The notes: a model not told the origin generated them from the letters alone. A stretch of DNA of 23,672 nt from Ruminococcus sp. UBA4350 (GCA_002394125.1 DGSY01000143.1:1-23672), one strand, 5' to 3'; counted from the first letter of the stretch, positions 7,791-15,911 are shown. A program made the numbers and translations.

Positions 7791-9286
7791 TGACAGAAGC
7801 ACTCAACCGGCTCTGCCGCGCAATGTACCGCAGCAGCCGGACACGGTTTCTGGCGCCGCGCAGCATCCGGCAGGTGCAGCGGTCATATCTGCATCAGCTG
7901 CTCCGGCGGAATGCGGATACGGTCTACGGCAGTGCGCATCATTTTGCAGAGATTCACTCGCTGCGCGACTTCATGTCCGCCGTGCCGCTGACGGAATACG
8001 AGGACTATGTGCCGTATATCGAACGCATCGCGGCGGGTGAACGCGGCGTGCTGACAGCAGAGCCGGTCATTCTGCTGGAGCCGACGAGCGGTTCCTCCGG
8101 CGGGCGAAAGCTGATCCCCTATACGCAAAGCCTGAAATCCGAATTTCAGCGGGGCATCCGCCCGTGGCTCTGCGATCTTTATACGCAGATGCCGGAGATC
8201 ATGCGCGGCAAAAGCTATTGGTCGATCACGCCGGTGACGGCCGGAAAGCAGTTCACTGCCGGCGGCATCCCGATCGGATTTGAGGAGGATGCGGCCTATT
8301 TCGGCAGGGCGGAGCAGCATATCATGCGGCATATTTTTGCGGTGGACAGCAGCGTGAAATTTGCCGGCAGCACGGAGCAGTTCTATCATGATACGGCGGT
8401 GCAGCTGCTGCAATGCCGCTGTCTGACACTGATCTCGGTCTGGAATCCGACCTTCCTCACGCTGCTCTGCGGCTATATCCGGCAGAATGCGCGGCAGCTC
8501 GCGCAGGCGCTTCCGCAGTGCAGAGCGCAGCTTCATGCCGCTGCAGAAAACCGTTTTGACCGCGTATTCACAGGGCTCCGGCTCATCAGCAGCTGGGCGG
8601 ACGGCAGTGCCGCGGATGATATTCCCGCGCTGCGAAGGCTGTTTCCGCAGATCTGCATTCAGCCGAAAGGACTGCTCTCGACCGAATGCTTTGCGTCACT
8701 GCCGCTGCTCGGCGAGGCCGGCGCAAGACTCTGTGTGGATGCGCATTTCTTTGAATTCCGCAGTCTCGCGGACGGGCGCATCTATCCCGCAGAGCGACTG
8801 CATTGCGGCGAATACGAGCTGATCGTCACAACGGGCGGCGGCTTCTATCGCTATCAGACCGGTGATATCGTTGAGGTTCTGGAGGTCTCGCCGGTGCATC
8901 CGCCGCGCATCCGGTTTCTGCGGCGCAAGGGCATCGCGGTCGATCTCTGCGGCGAAAAGCTGACCGAAGCATTTGTCCGGAGCATCTGCAAAAAGCTCGG
9001 TATTGCTGAACATTTCTGTCTGCTCGCGCCGGAGGGCAAGGGCTATACGCTTTATACCGATGCGTCGGATATCTCCGCCGAACGGCTCGATGCCGCGCTC
9101 TGTGAGGGCTATCATTACGCATATTGCCGCAGGCTCGGACAGCTTCGGCAGGCAGCCGTCATGCGCGTTTCCGGCGATCCGGCGCGGGTATATCTCGAAC
9201 GCCTGACCGCGGAGGGAATGCGGCTCGGCGATATCAAGCCCGCCTATCTCAGCAGACGCTCCGGCTGGGCGGAATGGTTCCGATGA
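7787..9286 (+). CDS. GH3-type acyl-adenylating / acyl amido synthetase family protein
   Basis: A protein of 499 residues belonging to the GH3 branch of the adenylate-forming superfamily, best known from plant jasmonate and auxin conjugation. Three family blocks are visible: the ATP loop TSGSSGGRKLIPYT (100-113); LLSTECFASL (297-306), matching the acidic second block; and VTTGGGFYRYQTGDIVEV (348-364), matching the TTxxGLYRYRxGD block. A hinge-like RRKGIAVDLCGEKLTE follows (379-394). Known GH3 enzymes activate a carboxylate as its adenylate and join it to an amino acid. In this operon it is inferred to activate an acid made or modified by the radical SAM enzymes. Bacterial members are poorly characterised. 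ATG ATG at 7787 and 7790 are both possible starts. Confidence 0.88.
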   Translation: MMTEALNRLCRAMYRSSRTRFLAPRSIRQVQRSYLHQLLRRNADTVYGSAHHFAEIHSLRDFMSAVPLTEYEDYVPYIERIAAGERGVLTAEPVILLEPTSGSSGGRKLIPYTQSLKSEFQRGIRPWLCDLYTQMPEIMRGKSYWSITPVTAGKQFTAGGIPIGFEEDAAYFGRAEQHIMRHIFAVDSSVKFAGSTEQFYHDTAVQLLQCRCLTLISVWNPTFLTLLCGYIRQNARQLAQALPQCRAQLHAAAENRFDRVFTGLRLISSWADGSAADDIPALRRLFPQICIQPKGLLSTECFASLPLLGEAGARLCVDAHFFEFRSLADGRIYPAERLHCGEYELIVTTGGGFYRYQTGDIVEVLEVSPVHPPRIRFLRRKGIAVDLCGEKLTEAFVRSICKKLGIAEHFCLLAPEGKGYTLYTDASDISAERLDAALCEGYHYAYCRRLGQLRQAAVMRVSGDPARVYLERLTAEGMRLGDIKPAYLSRRSGWAEWFR

Positions 9287-9305
9287 TTTCAACTATACAT
9301 AAAAA

Positions 9306-9321
9306 TGCCCGCAATCGGGCA
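9306..9321 (+). other. Small intra-operon hairpin before radical SAM gene 4
   Basis: TGCCCG-CAAT-CGGGCA forms a 6-bp perfect stem with a 4-nt loop in the only gap of the radical SAM cluster longer than a few bases (9287-9335). It ends where AGAAAGGA, the ribosome-binding site of the TTG-started gene 4, begins. No T-run follows, so it is not a terminator. It could be an mRNA processing or stability element, or it could modulate translation. Confidence 0.45.
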
Positions 9322-9335
9322 GAAAGGAATGCGCT

Positions 9336-10703
9336 TTGGAACAAATACGAAAAAGACGCGGACACCGTCCGCTGAAAATCGCATTGCTGGCGCCTGCGGG
9401 CGCGATGCACCGTTTCACCGGCAGCTTCGGGAAATCGCTGCACTATGCGCCCCTGACGCTGACAACACTCGCCGCGCTGGTTCCGGAGGAGCTTGATGCC
9501 GAGGTCGTGATCTATGACGAAACAGCGGGGAAGATTCCGCTCGATATCGACGCGGAGCTGATCGGCATTACCTGCATCACCGGCACCGCACCGCGCTGCT
9601 ATGCCTATGCGGATTATTTCCGGAAAAAGGGGAAGACGGTCTTTCTCGGCGGCGTGCATCCGACCCTGCTCCCCGATGAGGCTGCACAGCACGCAGATGT
9701 CGTATTTACGGGATTTTCCGAGCAGACATTCCCGCAGTTTCTCCGCGATTATGTCGCCGGAAGCTATCAGAGCATCTACCGGCAGAACTGTGATTTCACA
9801 ATGGATCACCGCCCGACGCCGCGCCGTGAGCTGCTCAATAAGAAGCGCTATATCACGATCAATACCGTTGAAGCGATCCGCGGCTGCTGCCACACCTGCA
9901 CATTCTGTGCCTACCCCGCTGCATTCGGCAGAAAGGTCTATAAGCGGCCAGTCAAGGAAGTCGTCGCGGAGATCGAAGCGCTGCACTGCAAGCTCGTGCT
10001 GTTCCCCGATGTCAATCTCATCACCGACCGCCGCTATGCGCTGGAGCTGTTCCGTGCAATGGTTCCGCTGAAGGTCTACTGGCTGGGGCTTGTCACATCT
10101 TCTGTCGGCATCGACGATGAGCTGATCAGTGTACTGCATAAAAGCGGCTGCAAGGGACTGCTGATCGGCTTTGAGTCGATCACGCAGGAATCGCAGAAAT
10201 ATATCCACAAGGGCGTCAACCGCGTGGACAGCTATGTCGAGCTGATGAAGAAGCTGCATGACAACGGCATTCTCGTGCAGGGCTGCTTCGCATTCGGCGG
10301 CGACGAGGAGGACACGAGCGTCTTTGACCGCACGGTCGAAATGGTCATCAAGGCGAAGATCGACCTGCCGCGCTATTCGATCCTCACGCCGTTCCCCGGC
10401 ACGAAATACTATGCGGAGCTGGAACGCGAGGGACGCATCGTCGAGCGCAACTGGGCAATGTACGATGTGCAGCACTGCGTCTACAAGCCGAAAAAAATGA
10501 CGCGGCGGCAGCTCGAAGAAGGCACCGACCGCGCATGGCGCATGACCTATTCCACCGGCAATATCCTGAAACGGCTCGCGCCCTTCAATCACAGCCCGTG
10601 GCTCTCGCTGCCGGTCAATCTCGGCTACAAGGGCTATGCCGACAAATGGCATAAATTCACGCGGGCAGTCATGTGCGACAATTCCGATATTCCGGTGCTG
10701 TAA
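9336..10703 (+). CDS. B12-binding radical SAM enzyme 4 (subfamily A), TTG start
   Basis: A protein of 455 residues. The cobalamin-binding domain carries FLGGVHPTLLPDEA near residue 105. The radical SAM motif lies in RGCCHTCTFC, giving C184, C188 and C191 as ligands. FPDVNLITD replaces the DDN block, and LIGFES is present. The tail NWAMYDVQHCVYKPKKMT pairs it with gene 1 (subfamily A). The start is TTG at 9336, set by AGAAAGGA about seven bases upstream; no in-frame ATG precedes the conserved KIALLAPAG strand. The N-terminus MEQIRKRRGHRP is longer and more basic than in the paralogues. Gene 5 follows after 9 nt with a strong AAGGAGG. Function is as for gene 1: a radical-based C-C or C-methyl step, substrate unknown. 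Confidence 0.88.
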   Translation: MEQIRKRRGHRPLKIALLAPAGAMHRFTGSFGKSLHYAPLTLTTLAALVPEELDAEVVIYDETAGKIPLDIDAELIGITCITGTAPRCYAYADYFRKKGKTVFLGGVHPTLLPDEAAQHADVVFTGFSEQTFPQFLRDYVAGSYQSIYRQNCDFTMDHRPTPRRELLNKKRYITINTVEAIRGCCHTCTFCAYPAAFGRKVYKRPVKEVVAEIEALHCKLVLFPDVNLITDRRYALELFRAMVPLKVYWLGLVTSSVGIDDELISVLHKSGCKGLLIGFESITQESQKYIHKGVNRVDSYVELMKKLHDNGILVQGCFAFGGDEEDTSVFDRTVEMVIKAKIDLPRYSILTPFPGTKYYAELEREGRIVERNWAMYDVQHCVYKPKKMTRRQLEEGTDRAWRMTYSTGNILKRLAPFNHSPWLSLPVNLGYKGYADKWHKFTRAVMCDNSDIPVL

Positions 10704-10712
10704 GGAGGCATC

Positions 10713-12044
10713 ATGAAGATCACATTTATTCTGCCGGCGATCGGCAAAAAGCCCGGCAAGAAATATATCGGCACATGGAAAATGGAGCCGCTGACGATCG
10801 CCGTACTCAAGGCACTGACGCCGCCGGAGATCGAAACGGAGCTTTACGATGACCGCATTGAGCTGATCGACTACGACACGCAGACCGATCTTGTCTGCAT
10901 CACGGTCGAGACCTATACCGCAAAGCGCAGCTACCGCATTGCAGAGCGGTTCCGGCAGCGCGGGATCCCGGTCGTCATGGGCGGCTATCATGTCACGCTC
11001 TGTCCGGAGGAGGCGGAGCAGTTCTGCGATGCGGTCATTGTCGCCAATGCCGAGACGGTCTGGACGCAGATGCTTTCCGATGTCAGAAACGGCTGCCTGA
11101 AAAAGCGCTATACCGGCGAGACTGCGGAATACGATGTCCGCCCCGACCGCAGCATTTTTGAGGGCAAGAATTATCTGCCGGTATCGCTGGTCGAGACCGG
11201 CCGCGGCTGCTGCCACAAATGCGATTTCTGTTCGATCGCACAGTTTTATTGCAGCCATTATCATGCGCGGGAGCATTCGCTGATCGTCGAGGATCTCGCG
11301 GCAACCAAGCATAAATACACCTTCCTCGTGGACGACAATCTCGTTGCCGACCGGAAAAATGCGCTGCGGCTCTTTGAGGAGATCACGCCGCTCGGAAAGA
11401 AATGGGCGGGACAGGGTACGCTTTCGATGGCGAAGGATGAAAAGCTGCTGAAAGCGATGCGCAAAAGCGGCTGCGAGCTGATCCTCATCGGCTTTGAAAG
11501 TCTCAACAAAGAGAATCTCAACCAGATGAACAAATCCTTCAATTATGCGCTCGGCGAACGCGATGAGCTGGTCAAGCGCATACACGATGCGGGCATCGGC
11601 ATCTATGCTACATTCGTGTTCGGCTATGACAATGACGATGAGCGCACCGTTGCGGATGCGCTGGAATTTGCGAAGAAGCATAATTTTTATACGGCGGCAT
11701 TCAATCACCTGCTGCCGTTCCCGAATACCGCGCTCTATCACCGGCTCCGCGCAGAAAACCGCCTGATCTACGACAAATGGTGGCTGGAGGACGGGTATCA
11801 TTACGGCGAGCTGTCATTCCACCCGAAGAAGATCTCCGCCGAAAAATTAAGTCAGCTCTGCCGCGATGCGCGCAAGGAATTCTCGGCGCCCGCGACCGTT
11901 CTGCGGCGCGGCTTTGCGGCGCTCGGCCGGACAAGTCCGCTGCTCTGGGGCTTATTCTGGGGCGTGAATCTGCGGATCGGCGGCGAGGTCGATCAGAAAA
12001 TGCACGTTCCGATCGGAGAAAATCTCGATGAACTTCCAAAATGA
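10713..12044 (+). CDS. B12-binding radical SAM enzyme 5 (subfamily B)
   Basis: A protein of 443 residues. The N-domain has LKALTPPEIETELYDDRIE and VVMGGYHVTLCPEEA. The cluster motif is in RGCCHKCDFC (C166, C170, C173), then FLVDDNLVAD, LIGFESLNKE, and KWWLEDGYHYGE near the C-terminus. These features place it with genes 2 and 3 (subfamily B). AAGGAGG stands six bases before the ATG, directly after the stop of gene 4. Its last 17 nt overlap the following GNAT-like gene. In order and type, genes 4-5-GNAT repeat genes 1-2/3-GNAT, which suggests that the operon grew by duplication of a module. Confidence 0.9.
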   Translation: MKITFILPAIGKKPGKKYIGTWKMEPLTIAVLKALTPPEIETELYDDRIELIDYDTQTDLVCITVETYTAKRSYRIAERFRQRGIPVVMGGYHVTLCPEEAEQFCDAVIVANAETVWTQMLSDVRNGCLKKRYTGETAEYDVRPDRSIFEGKNYLPVSLVETGRGCCHKCDFCSIAQFYCSHYHAREHSLIVEDLAATKHKYTFLVDDNLVADRKNALRLFEEITPLGKKWAGQGTLSMAKDEKLLKAMRKSGCELILIGFESLNKENLNQMNKSFNYALGERDELVKRIHDAGIGIYATFVFGYDNDDERTVADALEFAKKHNFYTAAFNHLLPFPNTALYHRLRAENRLIYDKWWLEDGYHYGELSFHPKKISAEKLSQLCRDARKEFSAPATVLRRGFAALGRTSPLLWGLFWGVNLRIGGEVDQKMHVPIGENLDELPK

Positions 12045-13056
12045 CCGTTATACGCTCCGGCTCGCGCTGCCGGAGGATGATGCAGGCATCCGCGCCGTAT
12101 TCGAGAGCGCGTCATTCAGCGGCGGACTCTCGATCCAGTATCTCCGCCCGTCGCCGCTCCGCTCCTTTGCGGCAGACGGTGACGATGTGAAAATGCTGGT
12201 CGTCCGCGACAATGAAACCGGCCGGATCGCAGCAGTCGGCGGCGCGGTGATCCGGCGGGAATATCTCGGCGGCAGCACAGCGCGCACGGCCTATCTCACC
12301 GGCCTCAAGGTGCATCCGGATTATCAGAAGCAGCTCTATTTTATCGCACGCGCCTATCAGTATATGGGCACGCTGCTGGAGGACTGTGCCTGTGTGTATT
12401 CGACCGTGCTGGATGACAATACCGCAGTGATAAAGATGTTCGAGAAGCATCACCGCAATATGCCGGAATACAGATATCTCGGTCATTACATGACCTATTG
12501 CTTTCACGGCGGCAGGAAATTCTTCACGCTTGACCGCGATGACCGCAACGGCTTTGATGCGCTGATGCAGACGCATTTTTCGCAGTTTGCATTAACGCCT
12601 GCGAATCCGGATTATGACGGCTTCGGCGAGAAGCATTTCTATGCGCTGCGCGAAAACGGCGTGATCCGTGCCTGCTGCTTTGCGGGCGATCAGCGCGCGC
12701 TGAAGCAGTACCGCATGACCGCATACGGCGGGATCTACAGGCTGCTCTCGCATCTGCCGACGCAATGGCTCGGCTATCCGAAGCTGCCGAAGGCAGGGAG
12801 CATCATCCCGCATCAGGTGATCTCGTATCTCTATATTGCGGACAACGATCCGGCGCTCTGCCGGAAATTTCTGCGGACCGTCGCGGCGGAATCCGGCGCG
12901 GGTGTCCTGATCTGGGGCGGATTTGAAACGCATCCGCTCTGTCCGGCAATGGATACGCTGAAAGCTGTCCGCTACGGCAGCCGACTCTATGAGGTGATCT
13001 GGTCGGGCGAGCCGCAGATCACCGGCGCGATCGGCATGGAAACCGCTTTGCTTTGA
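12028..13056 (+). CDS. Large GNAT-like protein closing the radical SAM operon
   Basis: A protein of 342 residues. The first ~150 residues look like a GNAT domain: YTLRLALPEDDAGIRAVF (strand 1, helix 1), AAVGGAVIRREYL, then LTGLKVHPDYQKQLYFIARAY, where the usual GxG of the acetyl-CoA loop is missing, and VYSTVLDDNTAVIKMFEKH. The latter fits the N-x-x-x-x-x-(F/Y)EK segment of GNATs. The C-terminal ~190 residues, ending in ALKQYRMTAYG...VLIWGGFETHP-type segments, may be a second, divergent GNAT-like half. The lost loop means acetyl-CoA use is uncertain; it may bind another acyl donor or be non-catalytic. It starts inside gene 5 (17-nt overlap) with GGAGAA upstream, and the operon terminator follows 12 nt after the stop. 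Confidence 0.7.
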   Translation: MNFQNDRYTLRLALPEDDAGIRAVFESASFSGGLSIQYLRPSPLRSFAADGDDVKMLVVRDNETGRIAAVGGAVIRREYLGGSTARTAYLTGLKVHPDYQKQLYFIARAYQYMGTLLEDCACVYSTVLDDNTAVIKMFEKHHRNMPEYRYLGHYMTYCFHGGRKFFTLDRDDRNGFDALMQTHFSQFALTPANPDYDGFGEKHFYALRENGVIRACCFAGDQRALKQYRMTAYGGIYRLLSHLPTQWLGYPKLPKAGSIIPHQVISYLYIADNDPALCRKFLRTVAAESGAGVLIWGGFETHPLCPAMDTLKAVRYGSRLYEVIWSGEPQITGAIGMETALL

Positions 13057-13068
13057 ATACGCACACAA

Positions 13069-13113
13069 TAAAAACTGCCCCGAAGCGTTTTCAGCGCGTC
13101 GGGGCAGCTTTTT
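13069..13113. terminator. Strong bidirectional terminator ending the radical SAM operon
   Basis: CTGCCCCGA (13075-13083) pairs with TCGGGGCAG (13099-13107), with an inner GCG/CGC, followed by CTTTTTC on the plus strand. The minus strand reads into TTTTTATT, so it also serves the convergent gene at 13131-13466. Confidence 0.92.
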
Positions 13114-13130
13114 CGGTAATGAAACGGATA

Positions 13131-13466
13131 TCACCAATCCTCCTGCATTTCAGAATGCAGGAGGCGTTCCAGCCCGTCAAGCACAGACCGGATCTGCGGA
13201 TCCTGTTTGATCCCCCAGTACCAGTCATCGCTTGTCAGAACGGAAATATAGTTTGTATGCGCAGGATCATAGTCGTCGCTGTTCCAGCTGTCATAGCTGC
13301 GGACATTCATCAGATGCACACACAGAAACGGTTTCTTCGACTGAAATGCGCCGTCATTTTTGTATTCTGCAAATAGCGGAAATTCCTGCAAAAACGCTTC
13401 GATCTCCGCCGTATTCCATGTCTGCCGAATGTCAGCCGTTTTGAAGTGATAATAGACATAGTCCAT
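13131..13466 (-). CDS. Small conserved-looking hypothetical protein
   Basis: A soluble protein of 111 residues, rich in aromatic and acidic residues (YVYYHFKTADIRQTW; DSWNSDDYDPAHTNY; DDWYWGIKQDP), with no signal peptide or membrane segment. I do not recognise the family. It is supported as a real gene by its own consensus promoter (13488-13516), an AGGGGGC site about seven bases before the ATG, and a terminator directly after its stop. It is monocistronic and sits between the radical SAM operon terminator and the GH44 operon terminator. Confidence 0.7.
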   Translation of the reverse strand: MDYVYYHFKTADIRQTWNTAEIEAFLQEFPLFAEYKNDGAFQSKKPFLCVHLMNVRSYDSWNSDDYDPAHTNYISVLTSDDWYWGIKQDPQIRSVLDGLERLLHSEMQEDW

Positions 13467-13487
13467 CCGATCGCCCCCTTTGCATCC

Positions 13488-13516
13488 ATTATATCACGCC
13501 GCTGTCCGGTTGTCAA
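13488..13516 (-). promoter_or_regulatory. Consensus promoter of the 13131-13466 gene
   Basis: Minus-strand TTGACA (13511-13516), 17-bp spacer and TATAAT (13488-13493). The -35 box abuts the T-run of the upstream GH44 terminator, so the two sites are packed end to end. Confidence 0.88.
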
Positions 13517-13562
13517 CAAAAACGCCGCAGCGCTTCTGCCCGTAATTCAGAAGCGCTGCGGC
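13517..13562 (-). terminator. Terminator of the XRE-GH44 operon
   Basis: A 15-bp perfect stem (13524-13538 with 13548-13562; GCCGCAGCGCTTCTG and its complement) with a 9-nt loop is followed on the minus strand by GTTTTTGTT. It lies about 48 nt after the GH44 stop codon. Confidence 0.92.
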
Positions 13563-13609
13563 TGAATCTGTATATTTCCCTCTCTTATCCGGCAATGCCG
13601 GTTACCGGA

Positions 13610-15907
13610 TCAAAATTTGCTGATGAGCTTTGCAATGTATTGCAGGATGATGCCGGTATCATCGTTATCCGGTTGGCCGTTTGCATTCACATCCGCATTC
13701 AGTTTACCTGTTGTGGAGACGACGGCCTCGCCGTCCTCGGTGAGAAACCGCGAAAGCAGTACGACATCCTCAACATCCACAGCGCCGTCCTCATTGACAT
13801 CGCCGAGCAGACTTGCTTTTCCCGGCTGTTCGGGCGTTTCCGGCGTCTCGCCTTCGCTGTACTCATAGACGACCTCGATTTTAGTGTACTTCACAGCAAT
13901 CTCGTCCTCGATCTCGGCTTCCTGCTTCTCGGACGCAGACCACCACTGCTGGAGCTCGATCTTGCCGTCCGCGACCTGTGCGATGACATCCTCTTTTTCC
14001 TCGGTCTCCGGATCGGTCTTGGAGAGTGTGCCGTCGAATTCAACGGTTGCCGTCGCACCGCTGCCGAGCTTCATGCTGTAGCTCTTGCTCGTCCAGAACG
14101 GCGTACCGTCGGCGGTCTCCGCATTGATGCAGACTGCGCAGCCTGCGCTGCCCCACGAAGATCCCGCGCTCGAAGAAACATCGCCGGTCATGACGATCTT
14201 TTTGAGATGTGCCGGATCGGTGATCGGAACGACCACATAGCCCTTGTCGTTGACAAGACTCATCGGATCATCAAAGACCTCGGATTTCTCGGTCTTTTCC
14301 TCCTGATGTGCGCCGTCGAATGCGGCCGCATCATCGGAGACAACGATCATGGAAGCGGAATATGCCGGGAGTGTCACATCGACCTTGCCGCCGGTCACAT
14401 CTGCGACCTCCAGCAGCTTGATCTCGGAGGATTCCGGCGTGATTGCATAAACGGCCGCCTTCTTGTAGGATTTCTTTGCGCCGTCCAGCGTGATGACGGT
14501 ATGCTCAGCATCGGTCATATTCTTGTTTGTGACCATGACTGTCACCTTGGAAGCATCCTTGTTGACAGCGGCATATGCGCTGGACTTGGAGACATCCTCG
14601 GTCTTTGCCGGCATCAGCGTTTCACCGAATGCGCCGCCCTTGCCGTCGTAATTCGTATAGAGGTTGATGCCGGAGAGAATATAGCCGCTGCCGCCCCAGA
14701 GCGATGCGAAATACACGCCCGCATCCGCATAGCAGCCGAGCGCCTCCGCCTGCGCGATCGCGCCGGAGGGATCGTCCTCGCCGCCGAAATTGTATTCGGT
14801 GATGCCGAGCTTGGTCTCCGGATAATACTTGTCGATCGAAGCCTGAACGGTCGGCAGGATCGGCACATTGACCTGACACCACTGACCGATCCAGCTGTTC
14901 TCGACGAAGCCCTTTTCATAGAGCGTTCTGACGGACTGGAGCCGGTCCTCCGCACCCTTGCGGCTGGATTCGGAATAATAATGGATATCGAGGACATCGA
15001 GCAGCCGGACGCCGGCCTTTTCGGATGCCTTCTTCATCGAATCGAGATAGTAATCGAGATACCAGTGATAGCCGCCCTCTGCCTGAATCGTTTCCCATTC
15101 GTTGTCGTCATCGGTATCTGCGAGATGATCGTATGCGGTGTAGCCGTAGAGTGCCGGGCCGAAGATCTCAGCCTTCGGATCGAGCTTCTTGACGGCTGCC
15201 GCGATCTCAGCGGATTTGTCGCTCAGCTCCTTCATGCTGACCTTCTTCGGATGGATGCGGCTGTGCGTCCCCGACCAGAGCGCAGGCTCATTGTCAAGCG
15301 AATAGCCCTGCATACCGGTCGCGGACTGCGAATCGCCGAGCTTGCGGATGATGTAATCCACATATTCATCCATATAGACCTTGCCGTCGGTGAGATCGGG
15401 CTCCTCGGAGAATGCACTGCCCTTGACCATCTGAACTTCATTCCAGCGCGGCGACGGTGCGGTTTCCTCCTCGGTGACGGTGCCCTTTTTGTCGGCGGCA
15501 ACATAGCCAGCGAGCTGCAAGGTTGTCAGCTTATAGCCGAAGCCGTATTTCTCAGCTTCCTTTGAGAGCTGCTGTACGCAGTCCGCCGGCGCATCGGATT
15601 TGGAGAGATTGTCGTCGGAGCTGTATTTCCAGTCCGAACCGGCGTTGGAAGCGTTGTTTTCCCAGTTATAGCCCGTCATGCGGTTTCCGCCCTGCCGCAC
15701 AGCGTGGACGGTGACCTTTTTCAGATCGTCCTGATGGCCGTATTCGTTGATGCCGTAGATCAGCGGGCTGATCTCCTTGCCGCTGCCGGAAAGATCGACC
15801 GTGATGTTCATGTCATAGGAACCCGCAGCAGCGGCGGGCATTGCCGTAACAGCCGACGCGCTTTGCAGCAGCATCAGGGCGGTCAAAAATGCGAGCGTTT
15901 TTTTCAT
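13610..15907 (-). CDS. Secreted GH44 glycanase with C-terminal type I dockerin
   Basis: A protein of 765 residues, built as a signal peptide (1-29, cut near AAAAG), a GH44 catalytic domain with a beta-sandwich extension (about 30-525), a second module (about 545-685), a Pro/Glu/Thr linker (686-697) and a dockerin (699-765). ISPLIYGINEYGH is the family start. NEP gives the acid/base Glu207 and ITEYNFGGE the nucleophile Glu371, by analogy with characterised GH44 endoglucanases/xyloglucanases. The module at 545-685 (ITDPAHLKKIVMTGDV; ELQQWWSAS) looks like a carbohydrate-binding module of uncharacterised or CBM76-like type; I cannot assign it. The dockerin has two calcium loops, DVNEDGAVDVED and DVNANGQPDNDD. 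It should be secreted and attached to a cellulosome to cut beta-glucans or xyloglucan. The start ATG has AAGGGG upstream; it lies 4 nt after the regulator gene. Confidence 0.93.
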   Translation of the reverse strand: MKKTLAFLTALMLLQSASAVTAMPAAAAGSYDMNITVDLSGSGKEISPLIYGINEYGHQDDLKKVTVHAVRQGGNRMTGYNWENNASNAGSDWKYSSDDNLSKSDAPADCVQQLSKEAEKYGFGYKLTTLQLAGYVAADKKGTVTEEETAPSPRWNEVQMVKGSAFSEEPDLTDGKVYMDEYVDYIIRKLGDSQSATGMQGYSLDNEPALWSGTHSRIHPKKVSMKELSDKSAEIAAAVKKLDPKAEIFGPALYGYTAYDHLADTDDDNEWETIQAEGGYHWYLDYYLDSMKKASEKAGVRLLDVLDIHYYSESSRKGAEDRLQSVRTLYEKGFVENSWIGQWCQVNVPILPTVQASIDKYYPETKLGITEYNFGGEDDPSGAIAQAEALGCYADAGVYFASLWGGSGYILSGINLYTNYDGKGGAFGETLMPAKTEDVSKSSAYAAVNKDASKVTVMVTNKNMTDAEHTVITLDGAKKSYKKAAVYAITPESSEIKLLEVADVTGGKVDVTLPAYSASMIVVSDDAAAFDGAHQEEKTEKSEVFDDPMSLVNDKGYVVVPITDPAHLKKIVMTGDVSSSAGSSWGSAGCAVCINAETADGTPFWTSKSYSMKLGSGATATVEFDGTLSKTDPETEEKEDVIAQVADGKIELQQWWSASEKQEAEIEDEIAVKYTKIEVVYEYSEGETPETPEQPGKASLLGDVNEDGAVDVEDVVLLSRFLTEDGEAVVSTTGKLNADVNANGQPDNDDTGIILQYIAKLISKF

Positions 15908-15911
15908 AAGA

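Noticed and set aside
9249..11801. An 850-codon open frame on the minus strand, antisense to radical SAM genes 4 and 5
   Set aside because: It is produced by the GC-biased codon use of the plus-strand genes. It has no promoter, no ribosome-binding site and no recognisable domain, while the plus strand has clear catalytic motifs. The same applies to the long antisense frames at 3219-4892 and 13595-15565.
3138..13056. A RiPP pathway with a short precursor peptide next to the radical SAM genes
   Set aside because: The genes overlap or nearly touch, leaving no room for a precursor gene. No SPASM-type cysteine-rich tail, RRE-like gene or peptidase/transporter is present, and the N-domains are of the B12-binding type.
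13524..13562. The 15-bp inverted repeat as a mobile-element end
   Set aside because: It is followed by a T-run directly after the GH44 operon and is fully explained as a terminator.
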